From: Leptolinea sp. HRD-7
GTDB lineage: Bacteria > Chloroflexota > Anaerolineae > Anaerolineales > Anaerolineaceae
Assembly: GCA_024363285.1 (NCBI GenBank)
Contig: AP024710.1
Span: 1,431,001-1,495,000, forward strand
Direction of reading: 5' to 3'
DNA: 64,000 bases
Positions 40,686 to 49,387 of the stretch are shown here, piece by piece. Made by a program: the position numbers and the translations under genes. Positions within the stretch are counted from its first letter, which is position 1. Every line of letters begins with the position of its first letter. The notes below the pieces were generated by a model. That model did not search any database and was not told the origin of the DNA. It saw nothing but the letters and a program-made list of their open reading frames with translations.

Positions 40686-41720
40686 ATGCAAACATACCGT
40701 CTGGCACTTATCGGATTCGGCAACGTGGGTCAGGGTTTTGCCCGTATCCTTTGTGATTTTGGTGAGCAATATGAGAAGGATTTTGGCGCGCGGTTTGTGA
40801 TCACAGCCGTCAGCGACCTGCAAAAAGGCAGCGTATACAATCCGGAAGGGTTGGTTCCGGCAGACCTGTTGAATGCTGTTGAGGTAAGCGGATCCTTGGA
40901 GCCAGTTGCCGCCCCGTTCAAGGGATGGGACGCGCTGAAAACCATCACCGAATCAAACGCCGATGTCGTAGCCGAGCTGAGTTTTACCGATCTGAAAACC
41001 GGTGAACCGGCCATCAGTCACCTGAAAGCGGCCATCAAAGCCGGCAAACATGTGATCACCACCAACAAAGGCCCTGTGGCATTGGCCTTCCGTGAGTTGA
41101 CAAAGCTGGCGCAGGAACACGGCGTAACTATCGGCGTTGAAGGTTCGGTGATGAGCGGTACGCCTTCGCTGCGGTTAGGCACTGAAATGCTGCATGCCGC
41201 CGGGGTGACCTGTATTCAGGGCATTGTCAATGGCACGACGAATTACATCTTATCGCAAATGGATGCCGGAGCTGCTTACGCGGATGCGTTGGCGGAAGCC
41301 CAGGCTAAGGGCTACGCGGAAGCAGACCCCACCGGTGATGTGGAAGGATTTGACGCGGCCGGTAAAGTAGTCATCATGGCCAACCTGCTGATGGGTGGAA
41401 ATATCACCATGTCTGATGTTGACCGCCAGGGTATCACGAATTTGACAGTGGACGACATCAAGTCAGCCCGGGCGCGCGGAGAACGCTGGAAGCTGATCGC
41501 CAGGGTTGAAAAGGCCGGGCAAGGTGTGAAAGCCAGTGTTAAACCACAATGCCTTCCGGTGACTCATCCCCTGGCGGGTGTCAATGGGGCGACAAATGCC
41601 ATCACCTACACCACCACGCTGCTGGGTGACGTCACCTTGATTGGACCCGGCGCCGGACGTCTTCCCACCGGTTTCGCACTGGTTGAGGATCTGTTGGCTC
41701 TTCATCGCAGTTTGAAATAA
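40686..41720 (+). CDS. hom: Homoserine dehydrogenase
   Basis: Starting at ATG 40686 (GAGGTGA five bases upstream) gives 344 residues. The NAD(P) motif GFGNVGQG is at 9-16, KHVITTNKGPVA carries the conserved Lys/Asn, and the catalytic region GIVNGTTNYIL ... AEADPTGDVEGFDAAGK is complete. It lacks the C-terminal ACT domain seen in many bacterial enzymes, so it is the short, probably non-allosteric form. It reduces aspartate semialdehyde to homoserine for Thr/Met synthesis. No other gene of the pathway is adjacent. Confidence 0.9.
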   Translation: MQTYRLALIGFGNVGQGFARILCDFGEQYEKDFGARFVITAVSDLQKGSVYNPEGLVPADLLNAVEVSGSLEPVAAPFKGWDALKTITESNADVVAELSFTDLKTGEPAISHLKAAIKAGKHVITTNKGPVALAFRELTKLAQEHGVTIGVEGSVMSGTPSLRLGTEMLHAAGVTCIQGIVNGTTNYILSQMDAGAAYADALAEAQAKGYAEADPTGDVEGFDAAGKVVIMANLLMGGNITMSDVDRQGITNLTVDDIKSARARGERWKLIARVEKAGQGVKASVKPQCLPVTHPLAGVNGATNAITYTTTLLGDVTLIGPGAGRLPTGFALVEDLLALHRSLK

Positions 41721-41745
41721 TTAATTCAAGAAGAAATTCAGGGAT

Positions 41746-41771
41746 GGGCGGGAGCCAGCCGGTTCCCGCCT
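41746..41771 (+). terminator. Hairpin after homoserine dehydrogenase, before the membrane-protein gene
   Basis: GGCGGGA (41747-41753) pairs with TCCCGCC (41764-41770) and extends inward by GU and GC pairs. No T-run follows, and the next ATG is 11 bp downstream, so it may attenuate translation. Confidence 0.45.
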
Positions 41772-41781
41772 GTAAAACGTT

Positions 41782-42558
41782 ATGGTACTTACATTAAAGC
41801 TGGTACTCTCGCCGTTGTTGATCGCGCTGGTAAGCCTGGCCGGGCGAAAATGGGGCTCAACCGTTTCAGGGTGGTTCCTGGGTTTTCCATTGACATCCGG
41901 TCCCATATCCATTGTAGTGGCTTTGCAGCATGGACCGGAATTCGCGGCGGCTTCCGCGGCCGGTCTTCTGGGTGGGCAGGCAGCCGTCTGCATATTCTGC
42001 CTGGTGTACGGGTATACCGCGCTGCGGTTTGGGTGGCTGGTCAGCTCGCTGACAGGAATAACGGCTTTTTTCGCGGCGATCTTTGTGCTCAACCTCTTCA
42101 CGTTGACCTTGCCGTTGGCTTTCGTGATCATCATGGCGGTAGTGCTGATCGTATTCCTATTGCTACCCCGCTCTGGTGGAGAATTCAAGGAGCTCGTACT
42201 TCCCCGATGGGACCTTCCATTGCGTATGCTGCTGGCAGCCGTGTTCGTGTACCTGGTCACCGGTTTTGCCAACGCACTTGGCCCGCAATTAAGCGGACTG
42301 GTGGCGCCGTTTCCGGTATTCGGGCTGATCATGTCAATTTTCACACATAAACAGAATGGATCCGCGGCGGCACTGAACCATTTTCGTAGTTATGTGTCGG
42401 CTTCCGCCGGTTACGCGGTTTTCTTTTTGATCGTGGGTTTGGGGATTACAACCCTGGGTACCGGCCTGACATACAGTCTGGCGCTGGCGGCTGTCACCTG
42501 CCTGAACGGGTTGACGTTGTTCTTCCTCCGAAAGAATCCACTTGTTTCAGCCGGATGA
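41782..42558 (+). CDS. Polytopic membrane protein (GlpM-like)
   Basis: The 258-residue protein has about eight hydrophobic segments. The motif GSTVSGWFLGFPLTSGPISIVVALQHG near 26-52 resembles the GlpM/DUF family of small membrane proteins with unknown function, here in duplicated form (the second half carries GPQLSGLVAPFPVFGLIMSIFTH). The repeat suggests an internal duplication with both halves keeping a Gly-rich SG..xPFP/FP motif. No ribosome-binding site is visible. Function unknown. Confidence 0.65.
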   Translation: MVLTLKLVLSPLLIALVSLAGRKWGSTVSGWFLGFPLTSGPISIVVALQHGPEFAAASAAGLLGGQAAVCIFCLVYGYTALRFGWLVSSLTGITAFFAAIFVLNLFTLTLPLAFVIIMAVVLIVFLLLPRSGGEFKELVLPRWDLPLRMLLAAVFVYLVTGFANALGPQLSGLVAPFPVFGLIMSIFTHKQNGSAAALNHFRSYVSASAGYAVFFLIVGLGITTLGTGLTYSLALAAVTCLNGLTLFFLRKNPLVSAG

Positions 42559-42568
42559 TGTACATCTC

Positions 42569-42784
42569 CTACCGGGATACCGCGGTGTAACCAGCCTTCT
42601 TAACGGCTTCCATAATAGCGGCTTCTGTGACGCGGGTATCGTCAAACCGTATATCCATTTTTTGCTTTATATAGCTGGCTTCCACCTGCAAAATACCCGG
42701 AACGTCATCCTCCAATGCTTGCAACCTCATAACACAGGCCGAGCAGTGCATATCCGGAACGGTAAGAGTGAACTTTTTCTCCAT
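42569..42784 (-). CDS. Heavy-metal-associated domain protein (CopZ-like chaperone)
   Basis: Start at the ATG at 42784 (GAAGG upstream) gives 71 residues, the size of a stand-alone HMA domain. The metal motif MHCSACVMRL (CxxC) is at about residues 12-15 and the ferredoxin-like fold is complete (VEASYIKQKMDIRFDD; IMEAVKKAGYTA). Such proteins deliver Cu(I) or similar ions. It lies 4 bp downstream of the SafE-cupredoxin gene in one operon. Confidence 0.88.
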   Translation of the reverse strand: MEKKFTLTVPDMHCSACVMRLQALEDDVPGILQVEASYIKQKMDIRFDDTRVTEAAIMEAVKKAGYTAVSR

Positions 42785-42788
42785 ACTA

Positions 42789-43820
42789 TTAACCTTCAAA
42801 AATGATCTTACCGGTATACATCCCCATCGAGCAGCTAAATGCCAGCACTTTTCCCGGTTCTTGCGGGGGTATATCCACAGTGACCGTTCCCGTAGCCGGC
42901 AAAATTTTCGCGATATCGAGTTCCGGTATGGAGAAAGCCCGGGAGCAGGAATAGGTTTTATTGGTTACCAGGTTTAATTTGACCGGCTGGTTGGCAGGCG
43001 CTTTAAGGGTTTCAGGTACGTAGCCATCCCTTTTGACGTCCAACTGCAGTATCGGATTGCTGGCTACATCAGCAGTTTGCGATGCCTGAGTTTCTGCGGG
43101 GAAAACGTTCCATGCCATCTGGCTGAAGGAATATGGAGAACCGATCAGGTTCATTCCACTTTCCACGGCCATCAGCCCGAGAATAAGAAGCACGGCTGCC
43201 ACGATTCGCAGGAAGTATTTCTCCATCATGGAACTCAACTGTGTGGCGAAATACGAGAGGATAAAGAAAACCGGGCTGGTGCCAAGCGTGAAGGCAAACA
43301 GGAGCGCCGCCCCCTGAAAAGGATCGGCGGTGGCTACAGCAGCGGCCATCACACTCTGGGTGACGCCGCATGGAATCAACAGTGTCAGCGCGCCAAGGAA
43401 GACGGGGGACACCCAAGAATCATTGTTCTTTGCTTTCCGGCGGATAAACCGGGTCAACCCCGATGGGGGCTCAAACGTGAAGTAACGGAATACAGGGTGA
43501 ACGTTAAACATCCGCAGCGCGTTGCCGATAAGGAACAGGCCAATGGCAAACTGTAATACAGCCCGGGAAACTGTGTTCAATTGGAAAACCGAACCGAGCA
43601 ACCCGAAAAGAAACCCGGCGATAGTGTAAACCGTCAGCTTGGATAGCAGGAACAACAAAATGGTTATTGCCACCCGGGGTTGGAATTTTTTCTTAGCACG
43701 GGCAGCGATGTCCTGTTCGATCTGGTTCGCCAGAGAACCCGCCAGTAATCCGCCCTGTACAGCCATACAGGAAAGCCCCCCTGTCGTTAAACCGGTAATA
43801 AATGCAATCCAAAGTTCCAT
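42789..43820 (-). CDS. SafE/TauE-type (UreH-like) membrane protein with C-terminal cupredoxin domain
   Basis: The 343-residue protein joins six helices of the UreH/SafE type (GLTTGGLSCMAVQGGLLAG at the start; LGALTLLIPCGVTQSVMAAAVA near 147) with a C-terminal cupredoxin-like domain (about 265-343). The latter has the metal-ligand style of Cupredoxin_1: YSCSRAF and FSCSMGMYTG. Cys in helix 1 and in PCGVT may pass copper across the membrane. With the HMA protein it forms a likely copper delivery or efflux pair, used for cuproenzyme assembly in relatives. Confidence 0.85.
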   Translation of the reverse strand: MELWIAFITGLTTGGLSCMAVQGGLLAGSLANQIEQDIAARAKKKFQPRVAITILLFLLSKLTVYTIAGFLFGLLGSVFQLNTVSRAVLQFAIGLFLIGNALRMFNVHPVFRYFTFEPPSGLTRFIRRKAKNNDSWVSPVFLGALTLLIPCGVTQSVMAAAVATADPFQGAALLFAFTLGTSPVFFILSYFATQLSSMMEKYFLRIVAAVLLILGLMAVESGMNLIGSPYSFSQMAWNVFPAETQASQTADVASNPILQLDVKRDGYVPETLKAPANQPVKLNLVTNKTYSCSRAFSIPELDIAKILPATGTVTVDIPPQEPGKVLAFSCSMGMYTGKIIFEG

Positions 43821-44053
43821 ATGGTAACTCCAGTACCTGGCAAATACGATAAAATAACTCCGTAATATATTGTAGCAGGATTTTCCTTAAAAATCCCCCC
43901 TTAAAGAAACGTTAAGCACAGTCATTCATCACCCTGTCAGCAGGCTGGTAATCCTATTAATCACCCGTATATATATTGAGAATGTCACCTGCATAAAAAA
44001 GTCACATTGATATAGAATGGAGCTAATACAAAATCAAACGTGCGGGAAAAACC

Positions 44054-44911
44054 ATGGCACAAAAAATCGCGTTAGTAACAGATAGTACCTGTGATATTCC
44101 GAAGGAATGGGTGGAGCAATACGAAATTACAGTTGTTCCGCTGACCATTGTGATGAAGGAAAATGAAGTGCTCACAGACGGGGTGGATATCAGTCCCGTT
44201 GAGTTTTACGAACGTCTGGTAGCGGAGAAATTGAGACCTACAACGTCTCAACCGGCACCGCAATTGTTTCTGGACGCATACAGGAAAGCCGCGGATTCCG
44301 GCGCCGAACAGGTGCTGGTGATCACCATCAGCAGTGCCATGAGCGGTACGATCGAGTCCGCCCGACGCGCTGCCGAAGAATCTCCCATTCCGGTGGAAAT
44401 CTGGGATGGCAAATCCAATTCGATGGGTATTGGCTGGCAGGTCATCGCGGCCGCCCGGGCGCGTGAGATCGGAGGGGGGCTTAAAGAAATGCTATTGGCG
44501 GCTGAAAAAGCCCTGAAGAGCATGACTTACTATATATCCCTTGATACCATCGAGTATCTGGCCCGCGGTGGACGTATTGCGGGTGCGGCGCATCTGTTGA
44601 ATTCCATTTTACGGATTAAGCCCATGATCTATGTCAACCACAACACTGGCACGGTGGGGGCATCTCTTCCTTCTCGCTCACGCAAAGCCGCGATCGAAGA
44701 TGTGTACAAAGAATTCTTCCGACACATTGACGTCAATCTGCCGCTGCATATCACGGTATTGCACAATAACGCTCTTCCTGAAGCAAAAGAATTGATGGAC
44801 CGGATTATCAATGAATTTCACCCGAAGGAAATATTCATTTCTATCGTCTCCCCGGTTTTGGGTGTTCATACCGGACCGCGCGCGATTGCCCTTTGCGGGT
44901 ATTCCGGATAA
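44054..44911 (+). CDS. DegV-family fatty-acid-binding protein
   Basis: The 285-residue protein has DegV family blocks: ALVTDSTCDIP at the start, TSQPAPQLFLDAYR near 66, SSAMSGTIESARRAAEE, WDGKSNSMGIGWQV near 118, and SPVLGVHTGPRAIAL at the end. DegV/FakB proteins bind a fatty acid for phosphorylation by FakA; no FakA is in the window. The start lacks a strong ribosome-binding site. A terminator follows 20 bp downstream. Confidence 0.9.
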   Translation: MAQKIALVTDSTCDIPKEWVEQYEITVVPLTIVMKENEVLTDGVDISPVEFYERLVAEKLRPTTSQPAPQLFLDAYRKAADSGAEQVLVITISSAMSGTIESARRAAEESPIPVEIWDGKSNSMGIGWQVIAAARAREIGGGLKEMLLAAEKALKSMTYYISLDTIEYLARGGRIAGAAHLLNSILRIKPMIYVNHNTGTVGASLPSRSRKAAIEDVYKEFFRHIDVNLPLHITVLHNNALPEAKELMDRIINEFHPKEIFISIVSPVLGVHTGPRAIALCGYSG

Positions 44912-44931
44912 AAGGCAGATTTGTTCTCATT

Positions 44932-44967
44932 AAACCGCCCCGCGAACAGGTTGGGCGGTTTTGGTTT
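44932..44967 (+). terminator. Rho-independent terminator after the DegV gene
   Basis: AAACCGCCC (44932-44940) pairs with GGGCGGTTT (44953-44961) across a 12-nt loop, with a T-rich end. Confidence 0.75.
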
Positions 44968-45017
44968 AAATACCGACGTGTACATGAGTACAATTCATAC
45001 ACAACGGAGGGATGACA

Positions 45018-45476
45018 ATGACCATAAAAGCTATCCACACACATACCAATCTGATCGCACGAGACTGGCGCAAACTGGCCAGTTTTTATATAGACGCTTT
45101 TGGTTGCGTTCCCGTTCCACCGGAACGAGATTTGACAGGCGAGGCCATTGACCGGGGTACTGGAGTACCTGGCGCGCACATCACCGGAATTCATTTACGG
45201 CTTCCGGGTCACGGTGAAAGCGGACCGACGATCGAGAACTTCTCATATAACCGGTTGAGCGAGGAAGGTCAAAAGCGGGTCAACCGCCCGGGGTGGAGTC
45301 ACCTTGCCTTCCGCGTGGATAACGTGCCCGAGGCGGTGAAAGCCGTTCAAGCGTTGGGCGGCGAGCTGGTCGGGGAGGTGGTCACTACAATGGTGGGATT
45401 GGATAAGTCCATCACCTGGTGTTATCTCACCGATCCCGAAGGGAATATCTTCGAATTGCAGACGGCCATCCATTAA
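45018..45476 (+). CDS. VOC-family protein (methylmalonyl-CoA epimerase/glyoxalase-like)
   Basis: ATG 45018 is seven bases after GGAGG; the in-frame ATG at 45012 is too close to it. The 152-residue protein has a VOC N-unit (IHTHTNLIARDWRKLASFYIDAFGC) and C-unit (GWSHLAFRVDNVPEAVKAVQALGG; YLTDPEGNIFELQT). The latter phrase is typical of metal-dependent VOC enzymes with a final Glu ligand. The fold is sure; the reaction is not. The methyltransferase gene follows after 98 bp. Confidence 0.82.
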   Translation: MTIKAIHTHTNLIARDWRKLASFYIDAFGCVPVPPERDLTGEAIDRGTGVPGAHITGIHLRLPGHGESGPTIENFSYNRLSEEGQKRVNRPGWSHLAFRVDNVPEAVKAVQALGGELVGEVVTTMVGLDKSITWCYLTDPEGNIFELQTAIH

Positions 45477-45574
45477 CAAAATTCTCACTGGATCGCAAGT
45501 TTGAACAACCGGTCATTTTTCGGGACGGTGTTTGAGGGTACAGTATCATAGTCATTGCTAATGGAGGATACAAA

Positions 45575-46303
45575 ATGACTATCGATAAAGCTTTCAACGA
45601 TTCCACCCCTACATATGATGACTGGATGCGCCGGGCGCTTCTCGGATATTCCGATCTGTTCGGCAATGCTGTGCGGGTAATCCCGTTTGAATCCAACAGG
45701 GCGATACGCGTTCTTGACCTGGGAGCCGGTACTGGTTCGTTCGCGGCGCATGTAGCCGAGGTTTATCCCAACGCCAGCTTTGTGTTGATGGATGTGGCCG
45801 ATAAGATGCTGGATGCCGCTCGTGAACGCTTCAAAGACCAGGGTGAGAAATTCTCGTTCGAGGTAGCCGATTACCGGAATCTTCAGGGTAATGGGGAGTA
45901 CGACCTGGTGATCTCAAGCCTGTCTATTCACCATCTGACAGATGATGAAAAAGCCAACCTGTTCAAAACAGTCTTCAGGCTGCTCAAGCCAGCCGGCGCT
46001 TTCATCAATATAGACCAGATCCGCGGGGAGACGGAAACCTTACGACGTCTCAACTGGAACCGCTGGCTGAACCACGTTCAGTCATCCGGCGCGACAGATG
46101 AACAGATAAAAGCCAGCATTGACCGCCGAACAACGTATGATAAAGACGCGTTGTTAGCAGACCAGATAAACTGGTTGAAACAGGCTGGCTTTTCTGACGT
46201 AGATGTAGTGTACAAGAATTTCTTCCTGGGTGTTTTTCTGGCGATCAAAGGTGGAATTTCTTCCTTTGGTTCGGTATCTGAATACTACAAGGAAAAGGAA
46301 TAA
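45575..46303 (+). CDS. Class I SAM-dependent methyltransferase
   Basis: The 242-residue protein has a clear SAM fold: VLDLGAGTGSFAAHVAE (motif I, about 46-62), FVLMDVADKML (acidic end of strand 2), DLVISSLSIHHLTDDEK (motif near 112) and FRLLKPAGAFINID. Similarity is to the ubiquinone/tRNA-cmo5U methyltransferase-like group (FNDSTPTYDDWMRRALLGY start resembles CmoA). ATG has GGAGG. CmoA-like function is possible but not supported by neighbours. Confidence 0.83.
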   Translation: MTIDKAFNDSTPTYDDWMRRALLGYSDLFGNAVRVIPFESNRAIRVLDLGAGTGSFAAHVAEVYPNASFVLMDVADKMLDAARERFKDQGEKFSFEVADYRNLQGNGEYDLVISSLSIHHLTDDEKANLFKTVFRLLKPAGAFINIDQIRGETETLRRLNWNRWLNHVQSSGATDEQIKASIDRRTTYDKDALLADQINWLKQAGFSDVDVVYKNFFLGVFLAIKGGISSFGSVSEYYKEKE

Positions 46304-46331
46304 AAAATCATAAGGATACAGATAATCAGCC

Positions 46332-46955
46332 ATGGAAAAAAATAAACTGCCAGCACATTGCACAGAACTACCTGAAGGGTACCGACAGACAGCCGATTTC
46401 AATCTGAAGCACAACACACGGGCAATGATTATCCTGAATATTGTCGGTTTCTTCCTGTTCCTGTTGGCAGCCGCGCTGGTCCAGTGGTATACCCTGCGAG
46501 TCAGGGAAGCTTCTTCTGGAGCGGTCTTCTCGTTTGAGGTGGATAGTCTCGCGCAAGTTGGGGTATTCCTTGTGCTGTTACTTCTGGATATCGCCATACT
46601 TGTTGTGTTGCATGAAGGACTGCACGGCCTGTGTTTCTGGGTGATCACCGGAAAAAAGCCGATGTTCATGATCGGCCCCGGTTATGCCGCGGCATCTGCG
46701 CCAGGGGAATACATCGCGAAATATCCCTATCTGGTGACTGCTCTCAGTCCACTGGTTGTAATGACCATCGCCGGGTTGATCGCCATCCCGTTCGTTTCAC
46801 CGGAACTTTTACTGCATGTGACGGCCATCACCGTGTTCAATATCGGAGGGGCTGTTGGAGACCTCTGGGTGGCCGCTGGTCTTCTTTCGAAACGCGGCCC
46901 GCTCCTGGTCAAGGATGAACTGGACCGGGTGATTTTCTACCAACCCGGGGAATGA
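46332..46955 (+). CDS. DUF3267-family putative membrane zinc metalloprotease
   Basis: The 207-residue protein has four hydrophobic helices and an HEGLH motif (His-Glu-x-x-His) near residue 97 at the end of helix 2, as in the DUF3267 zincin family. The catalytic motif and the following GLCFWVITGKKP loop indicate a membrane-embedded metalloprotease fold. No partner is known. The start has no Shine-Dalgarno sequence, but a GATAAT lies five bases before the ATG, so leaderless expression is possible. A strong terminator follows. Confidence 0.78.
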   Translation: MEKNKLPAHCTELPEGYRQTADFNLKHNTRAMIILNIVGFFLFLLAAALVQWYTLRVREASSGAVFSFEVDSLAQVGVFLVLLLLDIAILVVLHEGLHGLCFWVITGKKPMFMIGPGYAAASAPGEYIAKYPYLVTALSPLVVMTIAGLIAIPFVSPELLLHVTAITVFNIGGAVGDLWVAAGLLSKRGPLLVKDELDRVIFYQPGE

Positions 46956-46967
46956 TCATTTGTCAGC

Positions 46968-47011
46968 AAACCGGGCGGAAGATCTTTCGAAGCATTCTCC
47001 GCCCGGTTTTT
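46968..47011 (+). terminator. Rho-independent terminator between convergent genes
   Basis: AAACCGGGCGGA (46968-46979) pairs with TCCGCCCGGTTT (46998-47009), followed by TT. It ends the DUF3267 gene; the reverse reading would also end the hydrolase gene. Confidence 0.85.
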
Positions 47012-47015
47012 ACCA

Positions 47016-47708
47016 TTACGCCAATTCAATACTCTCGCCTGGAGCCAGCACTTTGACTTTACTGGATGTCTGCGTTTCGACTTCGGCGGCCCAGGCAGAC
47101 GCGTCTTGCTGGATCAGCGGGAAGGTGTTGTAATGGATGGGAATGACCACTTTCGGTTGAATGAGCTTCACCGCGCGCAGCGCGTCAGCAGGTCCCATGG
47201 TGAAGTTGTCACCGATCGGCAGGGCAGCCAGTTCAACGCCTTCTTCCCCGATCAGCCGCATGTCGCCAAACAATCCGGTATCGCCGGCCAGATAGACTTT
47301 CTTTCCGCTATCTTTCAATGTAATCAAAAATCCGGCCGGGTTTCCACCGCATGATCCATCCGGCAGGGCAGAACCGTGCAGGGCAAGGGTCAACTTGACA
47401 TACCCGAAGGGGTGGTGAAACCCGCCTCCCAGGTGCTGCGAATGGACTTTAACATCCTTCTTTTTCAGCCAGTCACCGATCTCGGCATTGCATATTACAG
47501 TGGCGCCGGTACGTTGGGCAATAGAAACGGTATCTCCGAAATGATCACCATGACCGTGTGTCACCAGAATAAAATCCGCTTTGATATCTTCAGCAGAAAA
47601 TAGAGATTTCGGGTTGTATTTGAAAAAGGGATCTACAAGTAGATGAAATCCGGCAGTCTGTATGGAAAAAGAGGAATGCCCCAACCAGGTTACTTTTGTT
47701 ATCATCAA
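47016..47708 (-). CDS. Metal-dependent hydrolase of the UPF0173/metallo-beta-lactamase superfamily
   Basis: The 230-residue protein matches UPF0173 proteins (UlaG-like): VTWLGHSSFSIQT at the start, the zinc motif THGHGDHFGD near 50, GDTGLFGDMRLIG near 140, FTMGPADALRAVKLIQPKVVIPIHYNTF at 170-197. The HxHxDH ligand set is complete, unlike the MBL protein at 51.3 kb. The family is conserved but its reaction is unknown. Two start codons (ATG ATG) are present. It is divergent from the NfeD gene. Confidence 0.92.
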   Translation of the reverse strand: MMITKVTWLGHSSFSIQTAGFHLLVDPFFKYNPKSLFSAEDIKADFILVTHGHGDHFGDTVSIAQRTGATVICNAEIGDWLKKKDVKVHSQHLGGGFHHPFGYVKLTLALHGSALPDGSCGGNPAGFLITLKDSGKKVYLAGDTGLFGDMRLIGEEGVELAALPIGDNFTMGPADALRAVKLIQPKVVIPIHYNTFPLIQQDASAWAAEVETQTSSKVKVLAPGESIELA

Positions 47709-47787
47709 TTTTCCTCCTTGTGAAAATATTCACTAATGATACATTTGTTTTTGAATTACGTATATAGTGTTAATAACAATTGATTTG

Positions 47788-47816
47788 TTGCCTGCCATCA
47801 ATGGGATGTATATAAT
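47788..47816 (+). promoter_or_regulatory. Sigma70-type promoter of the NfeD-slipin operon
   Basis: TTGCCT (47788-47793), 17 bp, TATAAT (47811-47816). GGAAGG precedes ATG 47842. Confidence 0.75.
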
Positions 47817-47841
47817 GAACGGAGAAGTAAGGAAGGGTTAA

Positions 47842-48459
47842 ATGAATTTTCTGCTGGATCCCAATATTTCGTACCTGATACTGGTCGGAGGTTTTATTTT
47901 GGCGGTACTGGCTATGTTCGCTCCTGGTACCGGGCTGTTGGAAATCGGCGCCACCATGGCAATTGTGATTGCCGGCTATTCTGTGGCCAATTTGCCATTT
48001 AACTGGTGGGCGCTGGTTATTTTACTTGTGGGTGTATTTCCATTCCTGTTCGCCCTTCGACGGTCACGGAACATTGTTTTTCTGGTTATCAGTATTCTCG
48101 CGATGATTGCCGGTTCGATCTTTATGTTTCGGACAAATGATGGACGCATGGCCGTCAACCCTGTACTGGCGGTTATCGTTTCTATCCTTGTAGCCGGTTT
48201 CATGTGGATTGTCGCCACCCGTGGGTTGGACGCGTTGAAAATGAAACCATACAACCGCACGGGGAAGCTGGTTAACCAGGTGGGAAAAGCCCGTTCGGAT
48301 ATTTTCCACAGCGGTACTGTGTATATTCAGAGCGAAGAGTGGAGCGCCCGCTCCAGTAAACCGATCTCAACGGGAACGCTGGTAAAGATTATCAAGCAGG
48401 ATGGCGTAATCCTCGAGGTTGAACCTCTTTCTGATGAAGATTTGCAATCTGACCTGTAA
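47842..48459 (+). CDS. NfeD-family membrane protein
   Basis: The 205-residue protein has four membrane helices (about 12-32, 35-52, 58-80, 102-124) and a C-terminal OB-fold domain (135-205; GKARSDIFHSGTVYIQSEEWSARSSKPISTGTLVKI), the layout of short NfeD (NfeD1b). The GxVxIxGExWxA-like motif is present in altered form. NfeD proteins work with SPFH/stomatin partners in membrane quality control, and the next gene encodes such a partner. Confidence 0.88.
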   Translation: MNFLLDPNISYLILVGGFILAVLAMFAPGTGLLEIGATMAIVIAGYSVANLPFNWWALVILLVGVFPFLFALRRSRNIVFLVISILAMIAGSIFMFRTNDGRMAVNPVLAVIVSILVAGFMWIVATRGLDALKMKPYNRTGKLVNQVGKARSDIFHSGTVYIQSEEWSARSSKPISTGTLVKIIKQDGVILEVEPLSDEDLQSDL

Positions 48460-48484
48460 ATTCACAATTATTAAGGAGATTATG

Positions 48485-49387
48485 ATGGAAAATGCTGTTC
48501 CGGTTTTGTGCCTGATTGGATTTGTAATTGTCGCAGTATTGTTCTTTCTGGCTTCCGCTATTAAGGTTGTTCCGGAATACAAACGTCTGGTCGTATTCCG
48601 CCTGGGGCGATGTATCGGCGAAAAAGGTCCCGGTCTTGTTCTACTCATCCCTGTGATTGACCGTCCGGTTATGGTTGACCTTCGCGAGCAAGTACGCGAG
48701 ATTCCGCATCAGACCTCTATTACCAAGGATAACGCCCCCATCTCCATAGACTTTTTGTGGTATTACAAACTTGTCAGTCCGACGGAGAGTGTATTGCAGG
48801 TAGGGAATTTTGAATACGCCGCGCAGGGTCTTGCGACCACCACACTACGTTCTGTCATCGGCGGTATTTCACTGGATGATGTGCTTTCACAACGCGAGCA
48901 TATCAATACCATGCTGCGCACCCGCCTTGACGAAGTGACCGAACGCTGGGGTGTAAAAGTGACCAACGTAGAGATCCGTGAGATCATCCCTCCGAAGGAT
49001 GTTCAGGATGCCATGAACCGCCAGCTTTCTGCCGAACGTAACCGCCGTGCCGTGGTCACCGAGTCTGAAGGTACCCGCGTGGCTGCCGTCAACGTGGCGA
49101 ATGGTGAAAAAGAGGCGAACATTCTGCGTGCTGAAGGCGAGAAACAGTCTGCCATCTTGAAAGCGGAAGGCGAGCTTCAGGCACAACAATTGCGCGCCGA
49201 AGGTTACGCCAATGCTCTCTCAAAGATTGACGCGGCTGCTAACAAAATTGATAAACAGACTGTCACACTTCAATACTTTGAAACTCTGAAGACCATGTCT
49301 GCCAACCCGGCCACCAAGTACATCTTCCCGATGGAATTCACCAACCTGTTGTCTGACTTTGTCAAAGGTGTTGGCAACAAAGCTTGA
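48485..49387 (+). CDS. Slipin (SPFH/band 7) protein
   Basis: The start at ATG 48485 is six bases after GGAG; 48482 is an in-frame ATG alternative. The 300-residue protein has one N-terminal helix (7-27), an SPFH domain (VVPEYKRLVVFRLGR, PGLVLLIPVIDRP, QVREIPHQTSITKDNAPI) and a coiled-coil region rich in Ala/Glu (190-250). Stomatin-like slipins form membrane microdomain scaffolds. NfeD-slipin operons are widespread. The GNAT gene overlaps its stop by 4 bp (TTGA). Confidence 0.93.
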   Translation: MENAVPVLCLIGFVIVAVLFFLASAIKVVPEYKRLVVFRLGRCIGEKGPGLVLLIPVIDRPVMVDLREQVREIPHQTSITKDNAPISIDFLWYYKLVSPTESVLQVGNFEYAAQGLATTTLRSVIGGISLDDVLSQREHINTMLRTRLDEVTERWGVKVTNVEIREIIPPKDVQDAMNRQLSAERNRRAVVTESEGTRVAAVNVANGEKEANILRAEGEKQSAILKAEGELQAQQLRAEGYANALSKIDAAANKIDKQTVTLQYFETLKTMSANPATKYIFPMEFTNLLSDFVKGVGNKA

